From Stercoripulliclostridium_A sp964480195 (GTDB lineage Bacteria; Bacillota; Clostridia; Christensenellales; DTU072): 37,673 nt of DNA. Location of the stretch: positions 1 through 37,673 of the forward strand of contig CAYZOJ010000005.1 of NCBI GenBank assembly GCA_964480195.1, written 5' to 3'. Positions 1 through 9,295 of the stretch are shown here, in pieces. The translations under genes and the position numbers were made by a program. The notes under the pieces are model-generated. The model was not told the origin of the DNA, did not search any database, and worked only from the letters and a program-made list of their open reading frames with translations. Each line of letters starts with the position of its first letter. The first letter of the stretch is position 1.

Positions 1-13
1 GTAACTTTTGCAT
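1..13 (-). CDS. 5' end of a gene cut off by the window edge
   Basis: Only the start is visible. On the minus strand an AGGAG (bases 22-26) lies seven bases ahead of an ATG at 13-11, reading Met-Gln-Lys-Leu before the window ends. It sits 18 bases downstream of the methyltransferase stop, so it would be the next gene of the same minus-strand run. Nothing can be said about its function. Confidence 0.45.
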
Positions 14-31
14 TCTGTTTCTCCTATGTTT

Positions 32-1402
32 TTATGTTTTGTCGCTAAGCGACTTCATCTCGCATAAAACTTCCGCACCGGACGTCAACGCAAACATATC
101 AAACGGCGTTACGCGCTCGATTTTATATGCGGTAAGTAGTTTTAGATCCCTGGCAAGAGTTGCCGGATTACACGATACGTAAACGAGTTTTACGTCAACG
201 GTTTTTGCGCACTCGTTAAGTGCGTTGACGACGTCCGTAGATATTCCTTTACGCGGTGGATCTATTACAATACCGAGTGTTTGGGTGTCCGTAAGCTCGG
301 TTTTGAGTTCTGAAAGTAAGGGTTTAAGCTCCTTTCCGGCGTCCCCGCAAACGAAACGTACTCGGTCCGCCACACCGTTTGCCTTATATAATTTTTTGCC
401 GTCCTCGACTGCTTCTTTGACGATTTCGATATTATAAACCTTGGCTCCCCTCTTTGCCATAAGCGCGCCCAACAGTCCGACGCCTGCATATGCGTCGACA
501 ACTATCGGATTGTTTTCCTCGGTAAGGCAGGAAACCACTCTTTCGTAAAGCACGCGTCGTATTCCGTCGTTTACTTGGAAGAACGAATACGGATTAAGTC
601 CCACCTTTATGCCGTCGACGTCGATTTCCGTTCTGCCGATTTTGACAGCCACGACGGTATCGCCCATAATGACGTTGGTGTCCTTTTTATTGACGGAATA
701 GTATAAAGAACTATCCTTAAACTCACTTTGAATGCTATCCGCAAGCTCGTCGGCATACGGAAGTTTATCGCCGTTTATGACGACGGTAACGGTTAGTACT
801 TCGTCGATATATCTTGCCACGACGTGCCTCAAAAGCCCCTTTCCGCTTAATTCGTCATATGCGGTAAGATTGTGCTTTTCGGCATAGTCGAGCATTATTT
901 TTATAAGACGCTCCAGCCATTCCCCGTGCAAAAAACACTTTGTGGACGAAACGATTTTGTGCGTGCCTGATTTGTAAAAACCGACGGCTACCTTTCCGTT
1001 CACCGTCCCGAACGGTAATTGCACTTTATTGCGGTAAGCATACGGCTCGGACGGAACGAAATCGTCCACGGGTCCGTTATAACCCGCGTTTTTACTTAGT
1101 ATCCGCTCGAGGTTTTTCTTTTTGTATTTAAGCCCCTCTTGATAATCGAGGTGCATGCAATCGCACCCTCCGCAACGCCCGAATCGGTTACACGGCGGTT
1201 TTACGCGCATGTTAGACGACTCGACAATCTCTTTAAGCTCGGCAAATACGAGATTCTTTTTTATTTTAACTATTTTGGCTTTGACCCTCTCGCCCGGAAG
1301 AGCATACGGAACGAATACGGTATACTCTCCGTATCTTCCTATCCCCTCTAAGTCCATTCCGAGATCCGAAACGGTAAGCTCGATAGTCATATTAGGCTGC
1401 AT
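32..1402 (-). CDS. rlmD: 23S rRNA/tRNA (uracil-C5)-methyltransferase, RlmD/RlmCD family
   Basis: This 456-residue enzyme is predicted to methylate C5 of a uridine in 23S rRNA (or tRNA) using S-adenosylmethionine. An N-terminal TRAM RNA-binding domain (about residues 5-60) precedes an iron-sulfur cysteine cluster (C71, C77, C80, C156), a middle RNA-binding region and a C-terminal Rossmann methyltransferase domain. Late motifs are DPPRKG, the YVSCNP loop with the catalytic cysteine, and a glutamate near the C terminus that acts as the base in this family. The ATG at 1402 lies inside the end of the upstream phosphoesterase gene (11-base overlap) and has a GAGGAG seven bases ahead. An ATG four codons later, directly after that stop, is the alternative. 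RlmD and RlmCD cannot be told apart here, so the symbol is approximate. Confidence 0.93.
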   Translation of the reverse strand: MQPNMTIELTVSDLGMDLEGIGRYGEYTVFVPYALPGERVKAKIVKIKKNLVFAELKEIVESSNMRVKPPCNRFGRCGGCDCMHLDYQEGLKYKKKNLERILSKNAGYNGPVDDFVPSEPYAYRNKVQLPFGTVNGKVAVGFYKSGTHKIVSSTKCFLHGEWLERLIKIMLDYAEKHNLTAYDELSGKGLLRHVVARYIDEVLTVTVVINGDKLPYADELADSIQSEFKDSSLYYSVNKKDTNVIMGDTVVAVKIGRTEIDVDGIKVGLNPYSFFQVNDGIRRVLYERVVSCLTEENNPIVVDAYAGVGLLGALMAKRGAKVYNIEIVKEAVEDGKKLYKANGVADRVRFVCGDAGKELKPLLSELKTELTDTQTLGIVIDPPRKGISTDVVNALNECAKTVDVKLVYVSCNPATLARDLKLLTAYKIERVTPFDMFALTSGAEVLCEMKSLSDKT

Positions 1403-2699
1403 TGCGATACTCCTCGTCCTCGGGCACTCCCGTGAGCTTATAGCCCGATTTTAACAGCTCGTTTACCAATTCCTCGTAATCTATGCGAATGTCGTCGTAT
1501 TCGATTGTATTTACCGCAAGTTTACGCTCTATCGTATAGGAATCCCGAGATTCTATGCTGATTTCGACAGCTCCGCGCTCGTCGCCGTAAGTGAAAATAT
1601 CGCTCATATCGACGTTTTTATTATCGTCCTTATCTATGCGATAATAATGCGCAAGTCCCGAGTGCTGACCGTATACAAGGTCCACGCCCTTGTATTTTAC
1701 GCGTAAACCGTTGTCGTGATGATGTCCGAAGAAAATCGCCGTGGTACTACCGAGTTCCGTAACCTTATCGAACAACGTGCAAGTACGATAATCTTTGTTC
1801 TTGGCGTTGCCCTCTAAAAGCATACCGTAATAATAATCTTCGGTGGGATTTCCGCCGTTCCACGCAAGTTCGAACGCCTCAAAAACCTCGGGAACCGCCA
1901 CGTGAGTAAATATCATAGATTTGACGACTTGGTCGGACGTGCGCTCCTCGCCGTACGCAAGGTCGGATATCTCGTTTATATGCCTTTCGTACCACGCCAC
2001 TTGCTCGGGCGTCTTTTTGCGATAATACGCGCCGTTTTCAAAATCGGATACACAGTCCATCATGCAAAGAGTATAAACGAGTTCTTCCGTTTTTTGGTCG
2101 CGAACGTTGATAAAATAGTTGCCGACTCCCCCGCCTTCTTCCGCGTCGCCCTCCTCAATCAAGCAATACTCGTAACGGGAAAGATACTCGACGGTCTTTT
2201 CTTTGGTCGCTTGTCCGAAAAAGGAATTTTCGTCCGTGCCTTCGACGACGTATTGAGTTTCGGAATCGTGATTGCCGAACGTCGGCGCCCAATAGACTTG
2301 GTGCTCCTCGAACATCTCGCAGTACGCGTCCCAATGGGTTAAGTTGGAAAATGCCATCGTATGGACGAGATCCCCCGTTATTATTACGAGATCGGGGTCG
2401 AGTGCCTCGACAAAACGCTCTAAAAATACAATGGTATCTTCGTTGGAACCGCCGAAATGTTCGACGTAATCGTTAAGGAACGGTTTGATTTGAGGGTCGG
2501 TGAAATCGAGTATTTTAAGAGCTCTGTCCGACGGCTTGTAAATCGTCGTGTATCCGTCTTCGGAATCAATAGCGCGCACGACGCATACTCCCTCGAACGT
2601 ATCCTCGGGACAAACCTCGCGCCACGTAACGAATATTCCTATCGCCGACACAGCCGTCAATGCCAACACTAAAATTGTAGTCAATACTCTTTTTTTCAT
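1392..2699 (-). CDS. Secreted or membrane-anchored calcineurin-like metallophosphoesterase
   Basis: This 435-residue protein starts with a hydrophobic signal or anchor segment (about residues 4-24), so it should act outside the membrane. The two-metal phosphoesterase motifs appear in order: DPQ near residue 68 (most relatives have DxH), TGDLVHT, GNHD, an isolated metal-ligand histidine in FTHVAVPE, and GHHHD. The substrate is unknown; relatives include phosphodiesterases and purple-acid-type phosphatases. The start has GGAGAG seven bases upstream. It lies 14 bases after the lipoprotein stop and overlaps the methyltransferase start by 11 bases, so the three are probably co-transcribed. The Gln in motif 1 could be a tolerated ligand or alter metal preference (inference). 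Confidence 0.9.
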   Translation of the reverse strand: MKKRVLTTILVLALTAVSAIGIFVTWREVCPEDTFEGVCVVRAIDSEDGYTTIYKPSDRALKILDFTDPQIKPFLNDYVEHFGGSNEDTIVFLERFVEALDPDLVIITGDLVHTMAFSNLTHWDAYCEMFEEHQVYWAPTFGNHDSETQYVVEGTDENSFFGQATKEKTVEYLSRYEYCLIEEGDAEEGGGVGNYFINVRDQKTEELVYTLCMMDCVSDFENGAYYRKKTPEQVAWYERHINEISDLAYGEERTSDQVVKSMIFTHVAVPEVFEAFELAWNGGNPTEDYYYGMLLEGNAKNKDYRTCTLFDKVTELGSTTAIFFGHHHDNGLRVKYKGVDLVYGQHSGLAHYYRIDKDDNKNVDMSDIFTYGDERGAVEISIESRDSYTIERKLAVNTIEYDDIRIDYEELVNELLKSGYKLTGVPEDEEYRNAA

Positions 2700-2713
2700 C
2701 TGTCTCTCCGATT

Positions 2714-5320
2714 TTATTCAACGACTACCATATACACGCATACGCCTTCGTCGGTAGGCGTTCCGCCGTATACGGTGCAACCACGGATGTTTTCATATAA
2801 GTAGTTGCAGTTTGCTCCGTTAATCCCTTTGATATTTACTTCGAGGATTATAGCCGAACCGGATTTTACGGTCTTGGCAATCTCCGCGACTTTTTCAAAA
2901 TACTTATCGAGTTTTGCCTGCGTATTCGCGCTGAACCCGTTGTTTAAGTAGTAGTTGTATTCGCCTGTCGCCTTGGGTGCCGTCGAATAGGCTTCCTCGC
3001 AGTGCGTTTCCGATATTTTGGCGTCCGAGGTCAAAAAGTATATGTGTCTTAACTCTTCGAACTTGTATTTGGTCGTTTTGCCGTCGGCTTCCTTGATTTC
3101 CAAAATCGCGTCGTCGCCGGTTACGTCCACGACAAACCATATTCCGTCGAGTTTAACTTTATTCCAAGCGTGGTTACCGCCCCTTAACTTACCGGACACG
3201 CGTATACACTCGATACCTTCTATCCGCGACATAAGCATAAACGCCTTTGTTATGCCGTCGCAAACGGCTCTGCCGTCAATAAATACGCCTTCGAGATTGA
3301 ATCCGCGATAGCCTTGAATGCCGTCTATAGTGTCTGCCATATTGTAAAGCTCGGTATCGTAAATGACGTTTAACGCTATCCAATCGTGTATCGCAAGGAG
3401 TTTATCGTAATCGTTCATACCGTCTTTTACGATTTGACCTAACACTTCGCGCGCCTTTTGGTAAATCAACGCGGGTTCGGAATCGGAACTCGCAAAATAC
3501 GGACGATATCCGCGCTCTACGGCATAAATCATCTGCTCGGAAGTTTCAACGTAAAACTCGGGCTTTTTGTCGATTGCGAATTCGTGTTCGGCACCGTCGA
3601 AAGAGGCGTTCGCGCTGTACGCCTGAACCTGCATATCTTCGCCCTCGGTCTTCTTGGTCGCGACTTTGTTTTCCGCCGTGAACTCGTAAGTCATCGTACG
3701 TTTTTTAGCATCGGCGACATATCTATATGTCATCGCGGTGTTCGCTTTAAGACCTAACGGCAAAAGGATATCATTCATATACCCCTTAACGTGATTTTCA
3801 AAACCCGCATTGTCGCCGTTGTAAGCCGTTTCGGTAATGTGCACTTTGAAGCTCGGGACGGTATAAAGGAAGGCGTACTTATAAAGCTCAACCAAATCGT
3901 CCATATCCTCAATCTCGGTAGTGATGAATTTGCCGTCGGCTTCGGCGTATCTCCCGTCCGAAAGAGCGTTATCGTCATCCGACACTAAAAGATGGAAGTA
4001 TATCGTCATCGACTCGGTAAACGTCGGCGCTTTAATAAGGCTTGCGTCCGCGCCGTTATCGACGTAAACGGTTGCGTCGCTCGGGAACGCGCCCTCGCCT
4101 ATTGTTGTTATCGTAGACGGTATTACGAAAGATTTGCCTGCGTTTTCGCTGAATGCGCCCTCTCCGATTTCGGTAACGGTTATCCCGTTATACTCGTGCG
4201 GAACGTATACGACGCTTAACGTGTTATTATTAAGTCCGACAACCGAATACGTCGCGGAAACCTCGTCGTATTCGAACGAAAGGTTGCCTTCGGGTAAATG
4301 TCGCCAACCCGCATACAATATAATCGTTCCGTCCGCGGACGGCTTAAAGTTCGATATATTACCCTCTGTATCCGATATCGGCGTTCCAGAACACTCGCGG
4401 TCTGTATACCAACCGGTAAAGGCGTAATCGACGCGCGTATCCGGCATATACGAAACCGTTCCGCCATAATGTACGGTCTTGTATGCGCGAGTGGAATCGT
4501 CATTCGTTTTGTTTGTGTAAAACACGATATCGACATTATTTCCTATCCACTTTGCGATAAGTTCGGCGTTCCCCGTTACGGTATACTCGAATGACTTCAT
4601 TCGGCTTAGCAAAACGCTTCCGTCGTACCAGCCGTCGAAAGTATAATGCTCTTCATCCTCGCTACTCGTCGTAAGGGTTACGGCGTCCCCGAACTTATAT
4701 CCGTCGGAGCCACCATTAGCCACGGCTACATCGTTACCCTCAACCATTACGGTTACGGAGTATGTGGCAACCGTCCAATGCGCATATAAAACGGCGTCGT
4801 CGCCCTCGTAATTACGGACGATACCGTCTTCTTCCGTTACGCGCTCGCCACCGTTCTTAGCGGTAAACCAGCCGTCGAAAGTCATTCCGATGCCCGTAGG
4901 AATGCCGAGTTCCTGAGGCGTTGAAGTGCTCTTTTCGATTTCAACGCTGTCCGTTTCGAGGGGGTCGCCTCCGTTTACGTCGAGTTCTATGGTTACTTTT
5001 TGAATTTTAATCCATTTGGGGTACAGCTTCAAATCCGAAGTTATCGTATGACTTTCGAGATACTCCTGATCGAATTTGACGGAGTAATCTTTTGAGATGT
5101 ACCAACCGTCGAAAACGTAACCGTTCATCTTGGGAACGGGTAAAGTTATGGGAGTGCCGTCGAGCTCTACGGAGCGGATACCCGACACTTCCATAAAAAT
5201 GAGTTTGCAATAGGAAGGGTCGTCCCCTTTATTCGACCCGAACAGCGAACAGCCCGACAACAGTGCGACAAGCAACACCGCCACGAGCAATAAATACATA
5301 ATGCGTCCCTTGTTTTTCAT
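2714..5320 (-). CDS. Large lipoprotein: InlB-type repeats, BspA-like leucine-rich segment, transglutaminase-like domain
   Basis: This 868-residue surface lipoprotein has a lipobox ending LLSGC, with lipidated C24. About residues 35-345 hold four Listeria-Bacteroides (InlB B / Flg_new type) repeats, each with an FDGW or FTGW core and a closing LYPKW, LYAHW, LIAKW or LYAGW element. A short leucine-rich BspA-like stretch follows (EIGEGAFS and TIGEGAFP). The C-terminal half carries a transglutaminase/protease-like core with Cys in GRAVCDG, His in NHAWN and Asp in VDVTGDD, which form the expected triad. Such proteins act on the cell surface as peptidases or cross-linkers or bind host or wall glycans; which applies here is unknown. 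An AGGAG-rich site lies just ahead of the ATG, and the gene has its own promoter. Confidence 0.93.
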   Translation of the reverse strand: MKNKGRIMYLLLVAVLLVALLSGCSLFGSNKGDDPSYCKLIFMEVSGIRSVELDGTPITLPVPKMNGYVFDGWYISKDYSVKFDQEYLESHTITSDLKLYPKWIKIQKVTIELDVNGGDPLETDSVEIEKSTSTPQELGIPTGIGMTFDGWFTAKNGGERVTEEDGIVRNYEGDDAVLYAHWTVATYSVTVMVEGNDVAVANGGSDGYKFGDAVTLTTSSEDEEHYTFDGWYDGSVLLSRMKSFEYTVTGNAELIAKWIGNNVDIVFYTNKTNDDSTRAYKTVHYGGTVSYMPDTRVDYAFTGWYTDRECSGTPISDTEGNISNFKPSADGTIILYAGWRHLPEGNLSFEYDEVSATYSVVGLNNNTLSVVYVPHEYNGITVTEIGEGAFSENAGKSFVIPSTITTIGEGAFPSDATVYVDNGADASLIKAPTFTESMTIYFHLLVSDDDNALSDGRYAEADGKFITTEIEDMDDLVELYKYAFLYTVPSFKVHITETAYNGDNAGFENHVKGYMNDILLPLGLKANTAMTYRYVADAKKRTMTYEFTAENKVATKKTEGEDMQVQAYSANASFDGAEHEFAIDKKPEFYVETSEQMIYAVERGYRPYFASSDSEPALIYQKAREVLGQIVKDGMNDYDKLLAIHDWIALNVIYDTELYNMADTIDGIQGYRGFNLEGVFIDGRAVCDGITKAFMLMSRIEGIECIRVSGKLRGGNHAWNKVKLDGIWFVVDVTGDDAILEIKEADGKTTKYKFEELRHIYFLTSDAKISETHCEEAYSTAPKATGEYNYYLNNGFSANTQAKLDKYFEKVAEIAKTVKSGSAIILEVNIKGINGANCNYLYENIRGCTVYGGTPTDEGVCVYMVVVE

Positions 5321-5365
5321 TTCTCCTCCGATAAGCCTTCGTGTAATCCCTCGGCTTACGGATTT

Positions 5366-5394
5366 ATTATATTATATGCGCGCACGCAAGTCAA
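5366..5394 (-). promoter_or_regulatory. Sigma-A type promoter of the lipoprotein gene
   Basis: On the minus strand TTGACT (5394-5389) is followed after 17 bases by TATAAT (5376-5371 in the better-spaced register; a second overlapping TATAAT lies at 5371-5366). The leader of about 45 bases contains an imperfect hairpin (TAAGCC with GGCTTA) just ahead of the ribosome site. Confidence 0.7.
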
Positions 5395-5457
5395 GCCCGA
5401 CTTTTTGTTTGGGATTCCGAACGTACGTACTTATCCTGATTCCGTAATTTTTCTCAA

Positions 5458-5484
5458 TAAAAAAGAGCGACTTCCGTCGCTCTC
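5458..5484 (-). terminator. Rho-independent terminator after the ABC exporter operon
   Basis: An eight-base-pair stem (5464-5471 with 5476-5483, GAGCGAC core) with a four-base loop is followed on the minus strand by a T-rich tract. It lies 13 bases past the stop of the second ABC gene. Confidence 0.85.
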
Positions 5485-5496
5485 TTCGTTTTTGTT

Positions 5497-7392
5497 TTAG
5501 CTTAGCTCGAACATACCGTTGTAAAGCTGGTAGTATTTGCCCTTTTGCGCCAACAACTCATCGTGGTTACCGCGCTCTATGATTTCGCCGTTCTCGATTA
5601 CGAGTATGACGTTGGCATTACGAACTGTCGAGAGTCTGTGCGCGATGACAAATACCGTTCTGCCTTCCATAAGCTTATCCATACCCTGCTCGATAAGAGC
5701 TTCGGTACGAGTGTCTATGGAGCTGGTCGCTTCGTCGAGAATGAGGACCGGGGGATCCGCAACCGCCGCACGCGCTATGGCAAGAAGCTGTCTTTGACCC
5801 TGCGAAAGGTTGGCGCCGTCTGCCGTAATTACGGTGTCGTAGCCCTCGGGCATATGCGTGATGAAGTAATGCGCGTTGGCAAGTTTTGCGGCGGCTTCGA
5901 CTTGCTCGTCAGTCGCGTTTAGGTTACCGTAACGTATGTTTTCGCGCACCGTACCCGTAAATAAGTGGGTATCTTGCAAAACCATCGAAAGCGAATGACG
6001 AAGGTCGTCCTTCTTTATTTTATTGATGTTTATGCCGTCGTAACGTATCTTGCCGTCCGGTACGTCATAGAACCTGTTTATGAGGTTGGTAATGGTCGTC
6101 TTGCCGGCACCGGTCGAACCTACAAGCGCTATCTTTTGACCGGGTTTTGCGTACATGGTTACGTCCTTGAGAACGGTCTTTTCGGGATCGTAACCGAACG
6201 TTACGTTCTCGAATTCGACAGCACCTCTGAGCTCTACGTACGTGGTGGTATCGGTTGCCTTATGATAATGCTTCCACGCCCAATGTCCCGTACGCTCTTC
6301 GGACTCGGTAATGTTGCCGTTTTCGTCTTTTACGGCGTTTACGAGAGTTACGTATCCGTCGTCGGTTTCGGTTTCGGTATCCATAAGCTCGAATACTCTT
6401 TCGGCACCCGCAAGAGCGGTCATTATGCCGTGGAACTGCTGGGATACCTGCGTTATCGGTTGCGAAATGTTACGGCTGTATTGAAGGAAGGGTATGAGTA
6501 CCGCAACGCCGTCCATCTTGCCCGATATTACCAACCATCCGCCTACGAGAGCGGTTACGACGTAGTTGATATACGAGAGGTTACCCATTATAGGCATAAG
6601 AATCGAGCTGAACGTCATGGCGGAAGTTCCGGTCTTGCAAAGACTGTCGTTCAATTCGCCGAAGCCTTTTTTGACCTGTTCTTCGTGGCAGAATACCTGT
6701 ACGACCTTTTGTCCGTCGATGTACTCTTCGATGAAGCCGTTGACGTCCGCGAGAGTCTTTTGCTGACGGATGAAGTACTTACCGCCTTTACCGCCTATTA
6801 TCGCCACGCAAGCTACCATTATCGCTATCATTCCGAGTGCGAAAAGGGAAAGTAACGGGCTCAATATGAACATCATTACAATGGAACCGACTATCGTTAT
6901 TGCCGAGTTTATAAGGTTGGGAATGCCGTTCGAGAGCATTTCTCTTATAGCGTCGGTATCGGTGGTGTAACGCGCCATGATTTCGCCGTGCGTACGTCTG
7001 TCGAAGTAGCGTATGGGGAGTCTCTCCATATGCGTGAACATATCGTCGCGGAGAGTGCGGAGCGTTCCCGCACAAACGGTAAGAAGCAATCTTTGATATA
7101 CAAGACCGAGTATTACGCCCACAATGTATATCCCCATCAAAATGAGGATTTTGGATCCGAGTTGTGAGATGACTTCGTTTATGGTCCACGTCGGATCGGG
7201 ATTTTCCAAAACACCCAAAATGTTCTTTAACTGGTATGTGCCGAACAGATTGGCAACGGCGCTTCCGAGTATTGCAAGAACTATGATTATGACGTAAACT
7301 TTGTATTTGGATACGTAGTTGAATATGCGGAGGAAAGTTTTGCCCGCATTTTTAGGTTTATCGTCCGCACGCATTCTTCCGGGTCCCGGCAT
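5497..7392 (-). CDS. ABC exporter half-transporter, ATPase-competent subunit of a heterodimer
   Basis: This 631-residue protein has an N-terminal six-helix type-1 exporter domain and a C-terminal ATPase. Motifs, counted from the chosen ATG: Walker A GSTGAGKTT (425-433), Q-loop in VLQDTH, signature LSQGQ (529-533, Gln replacing the usual Gly), Walker B ending in catalytic E554, and H-loop H585 in AHRLST. An unusual charged insert of about 45 residues links the two domains. With its upstream partner it matches the asymmetric heterodimers of the TM287/288, BmrCD and LmrCD type, which export drugs, peptides or lipids. I chose the ATG at 7392, which has GGGGGTGGAG upstream and directly follows the partner's stop, over an in-frame TTG at 7422. 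The substrate is unknown. Confidence 0.93.
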   Translation of the reverse strand: MPGPGRMRADDKPKNAGKTFLRIFNYVSKYKVYVIIIVLAILGSAVANLFGTYQLKNILGVLENPDPTWTINEVISQLGSKILILMGIYIVGVILGLVYQRLLLTVCAGTLRTLRDDMFTHMERLPIRYFDRRTHGEIMARYTTDTDAIREMLSNGIPNLINSAITIVGSIVMMFILSPLLSLFALGMIAIMVACVAIIGGKGGKYFIRQQKTLADVNGFIEEYIDGQKVVQVFCHEEQVKKGFGELNDSLCKTGTSAMTFSSILMPIMGNLSYINYVVTALVGGWLVISGKMDGVAVLIPFLQYSRNISQPITQVSQQFHGIMTALAGAERVFELMDTETETDDGYVTLVNAVKDENGNITESEERTGHWAWKHYHKATDTTTYVELRGAVEFENVTFGYDPEKTVLKDVTMYAKPGQKIALVGSTGAGKTTITNLINRFYDVPDGKIRYDGININKIKKDDLRHSLSMVLQDTHLFTGTVRENIRYGNLNATDEQVEAAAKLANAHYFITHMPEGYDTVITADGANLSQGQRQLLAIARAAVADPPVLILDEATSSIDTRTEALIEQGMDKLMEGRTVFVIAHRLSTVRNANVILVIENGEIIERGNHDELLAQKGKYYQLYNGMFELS

Positions 7393-7393
7393 A

Positions 7394-9178
7394 TTACTCC
7401 ACCCCCTTTTGTTGAGATTCAAAAACTTCGCGATAGATTTCCGAAGTGTTCATAAGCTCGTCGTGCGTACCGACGGCGGTAATTTTGCCCTCGTCCATTA
7501 CGAGTATCTTATCCGCGTCCATTACGGAGGTTATGCGCTGAGCTATGATTATGACAGTGGTGTCTACAAGATTTTCTCTAAACGCCTTACGTATCGAAGC
7601 GTCGGTCGCGGTATCGACTGCGCTCGTCGAGTCGTCGAGAATCATTATCTTGGGCTTTTTGAGAAGTGCTCTCGCTATGCACAAACGTTGTTTCTGTCCG
7701 CCGGATACGTTTACGCCTCCTTGTCCGAGATAGGTGTCGTAACCATTCGGGAAGCTACGAATAAACGCGTCCGCTTGAGCGTTTCTCGCGCATTCGTAAA
7801 TTTCCTCGTCCGTGGCGTTTTCGTTACCCCATAAGAGGTTTTCTTTTATCGTTCCTGAGAAAAGAACGTTCTTTTGGAGAACCATCGCAACGCTGTCGCG
7901 GAGAGTGTGTATCGTGTATTCTCTAACGTCGTGTCCGCCGACTTTGAGAACGCCGTCGGTAACGTCGTAAAGCCTCGGTATAAGCTGAACAAGCGTCGAT
8001 TTCGCGGAGCCCGTTCCGCCTATTACGCCTACCGTTTCGCCCGGCTTTATGTCGAGATTTATGTTTTCGAGTATAGTCTTGGAGCCGTCTTTATTGTATC
8101 CGAAAGATACGTTTTCAAAGGCTATACCGCCGTTTTCGACTATAAGATCGGGATTGGCGTTATCGTCGTTGATGTCGGGCTTTTCGCCGAGGATTTCGGA
8201 GCAACGCGCCGCCGACGCCGTACTCATAACAATGTTGACGAGAATCATCGCAACCATTATGAGCGACGTAAGTATTTGCGTGATGTACGAAAGGAACGAC
8301 GTAAGACTGCCGAGGGTCATTCCGCTGTTATTAGCGACCATCTGTCCGCCGAACCATACTACGCAAAGCATACATACGTACATACATAACGTTACGACGG
8401 GAGATGCGTACGTCAAGAGTTTTTCGGCTTTAACCTGCAGGTTCTGAACGTCGAGGGATATTTTACGGAACTCTTCCGTTTCGTGATCTTCTCTGACAAA
8501 CGCCTTTACGACACGTATCGCAATAAGGTTTTCCTGAAGTCTGTTGTTCATCAAATCGAACTTTTTGAACATCCTCTCAAAACGCGGGAACGTAAGAGAT
8601 CCGACCAGTACCAAACCTATCGCCATAACGGGAGCAATCGCCACGAATATGAGCGCAAGTTTGGAATTTATTCTTATCGCCAGCACTATGCTCGATATAA
8701 ACATTATCGGGGCGCGGAAAGCCGTTCTTATCAGCATCATAAACGAGTTTTGGACGAAGTTTACGTCCGTCGTAAGACGCGTTATAAGACTGCCCGTGCT
8801 GTACTTATCGACGTTGTGGAAAGAAAAGTCCTGAACTTTGTCAAAGAGCTTTTTGCGTAGATTCGTCGCAAATCCCATCGACGCGACCGCCGCGCAACGT
8901 GCCGAAAGCGCACCGACTACCAACGCTCCGAATGCGAGCGCAAGCATTATACCGCTGTACTTGCCTATCGCCGCCATGTCGTTCATTTCGACGCCTCTGT
9001 CTATGATGAATTGCATCATATACGGAATAAAGACCTCGAATGCGACTTCCAAAATAATGAATATCGGCGCGAGTACGGTATATACGCCATAGCCCTTTAC
9101 ACACGAAACGAACTCCTTAAACGATATGTTTTTAAGGTTTTCTTTAAGATTGGGTCTATTTTGTTTATCGTCAACCAT
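7394..9178 (-). CDS. ABC exporter half-transporter, degenerate-site subunit of a heterodimer
   Basis: This 594-residue protein has six predicted helices followed by an ATPase domain with altered catalytic residues. Walker A is GGTGSAKST (387-395, with Ala where Gly is usual), the Q-loop is in VLQKNV and the signature VSGGQ is intact (491-495). Walker B is ILDD, with Asp516 in place of the catalytic Glu, and the H-loop His is replaced by Gln547 in AQRITS. Those two changes define the non-hydrolysing site in heterodimeric exporters such as TM287/288. The partner is encoded immediately downstream, its ATG one base after this stop. GAGAGGT precedes the ATG. The operon has a promoter with an operator-like palindrome in its spacer. 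Confidence 0.93.
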   Translation of the reverse strand: MVDDKQNRPNLKENLKNISFKEFVSCVKGYGVYTVLAPIFIILEVAFEVFIPYMMQFIIDRGVEMNDMAAIGKYSGIMLALAFGALVVGALSARCAAVASMGFATNLRKKLFDKVQDFSFHNVDKYSTGSLITRLTTDVNFVQNSFMMLIRTAFRAPIMFISSIVLAIRINSKLALIFVAIAPVMAIGLVLVGSLTFPRFERMFKKFDLMNNRLQENLIAIRVVKAFVREDHETEEFRKISLDVQNLQVKAEKLLTYASPVVTLCMYVCMLCVVWFGGQMVANNSGMTLGSLTSFLSYITQILTSLIMVAMILVNIVMSTASAARCSEILGEKPDINDDNANPDLIVENGGIAFENVSFGYNKDGSKTILENINLDIKPGETVGVIGGTGSAKSTLVQLIPRLYDVTDGVLKVGGHDVREYTIHTLRDSVAMVLQKNVLFSGTIKENLLWGNENATDEEIYECARNAQADAFIRSFPNGYDTYLGQGGVNVSGGQKQRLCIARALLKKPKIMILDDSTSAVDTATDASIRKAFRENLVDTTVIIIAQRITSVMDADKILVMDEGKITAVGTHDELMNTSEIYREVFESQQKGVE

Positions 9179-9265
9179 AAACTACCTCTCTTCGCGAGTT
9201 GCGAATTTACTATAATGATATAAATTATAATTATGCGAACAAAAACGCTATTTACAATCGCGTAT

Positions 9266-9295
9266 ATTTTAGACCATTTCAAATGGCAATGTCAA
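9266..9295 (-). promoter_or_regulatory. Promoter of the ABC exporter operon with palindromic operator in the spacer
   Basis: On the minus strand TTGACA (9295-9290) is followed after 18 bases by TAAAAT (9271-9266). The spacer contains a perfect palindrome, CCATTT-C-AAATGG (9274-9286), the usual place for a repressor that blocks RNA polymerase. The leader is about 80 bases and carries a TTCGC/GCGAA hairpin (9191-9205) just before the ribosome site. Confidence 0.7.

Noticed and set aside
5965..6855. Plus-strand open frame of 296 codons
   Set aside because: It is antisense to the ABC subunit, with no start signal or family resemblance.
7393..7422. TTG start for the second ABC subunit
   Set aside because: The ATG at 7392 has a far better ribosome site (GGGGGTGGAG), while the TTG would force a 29-base overlap.
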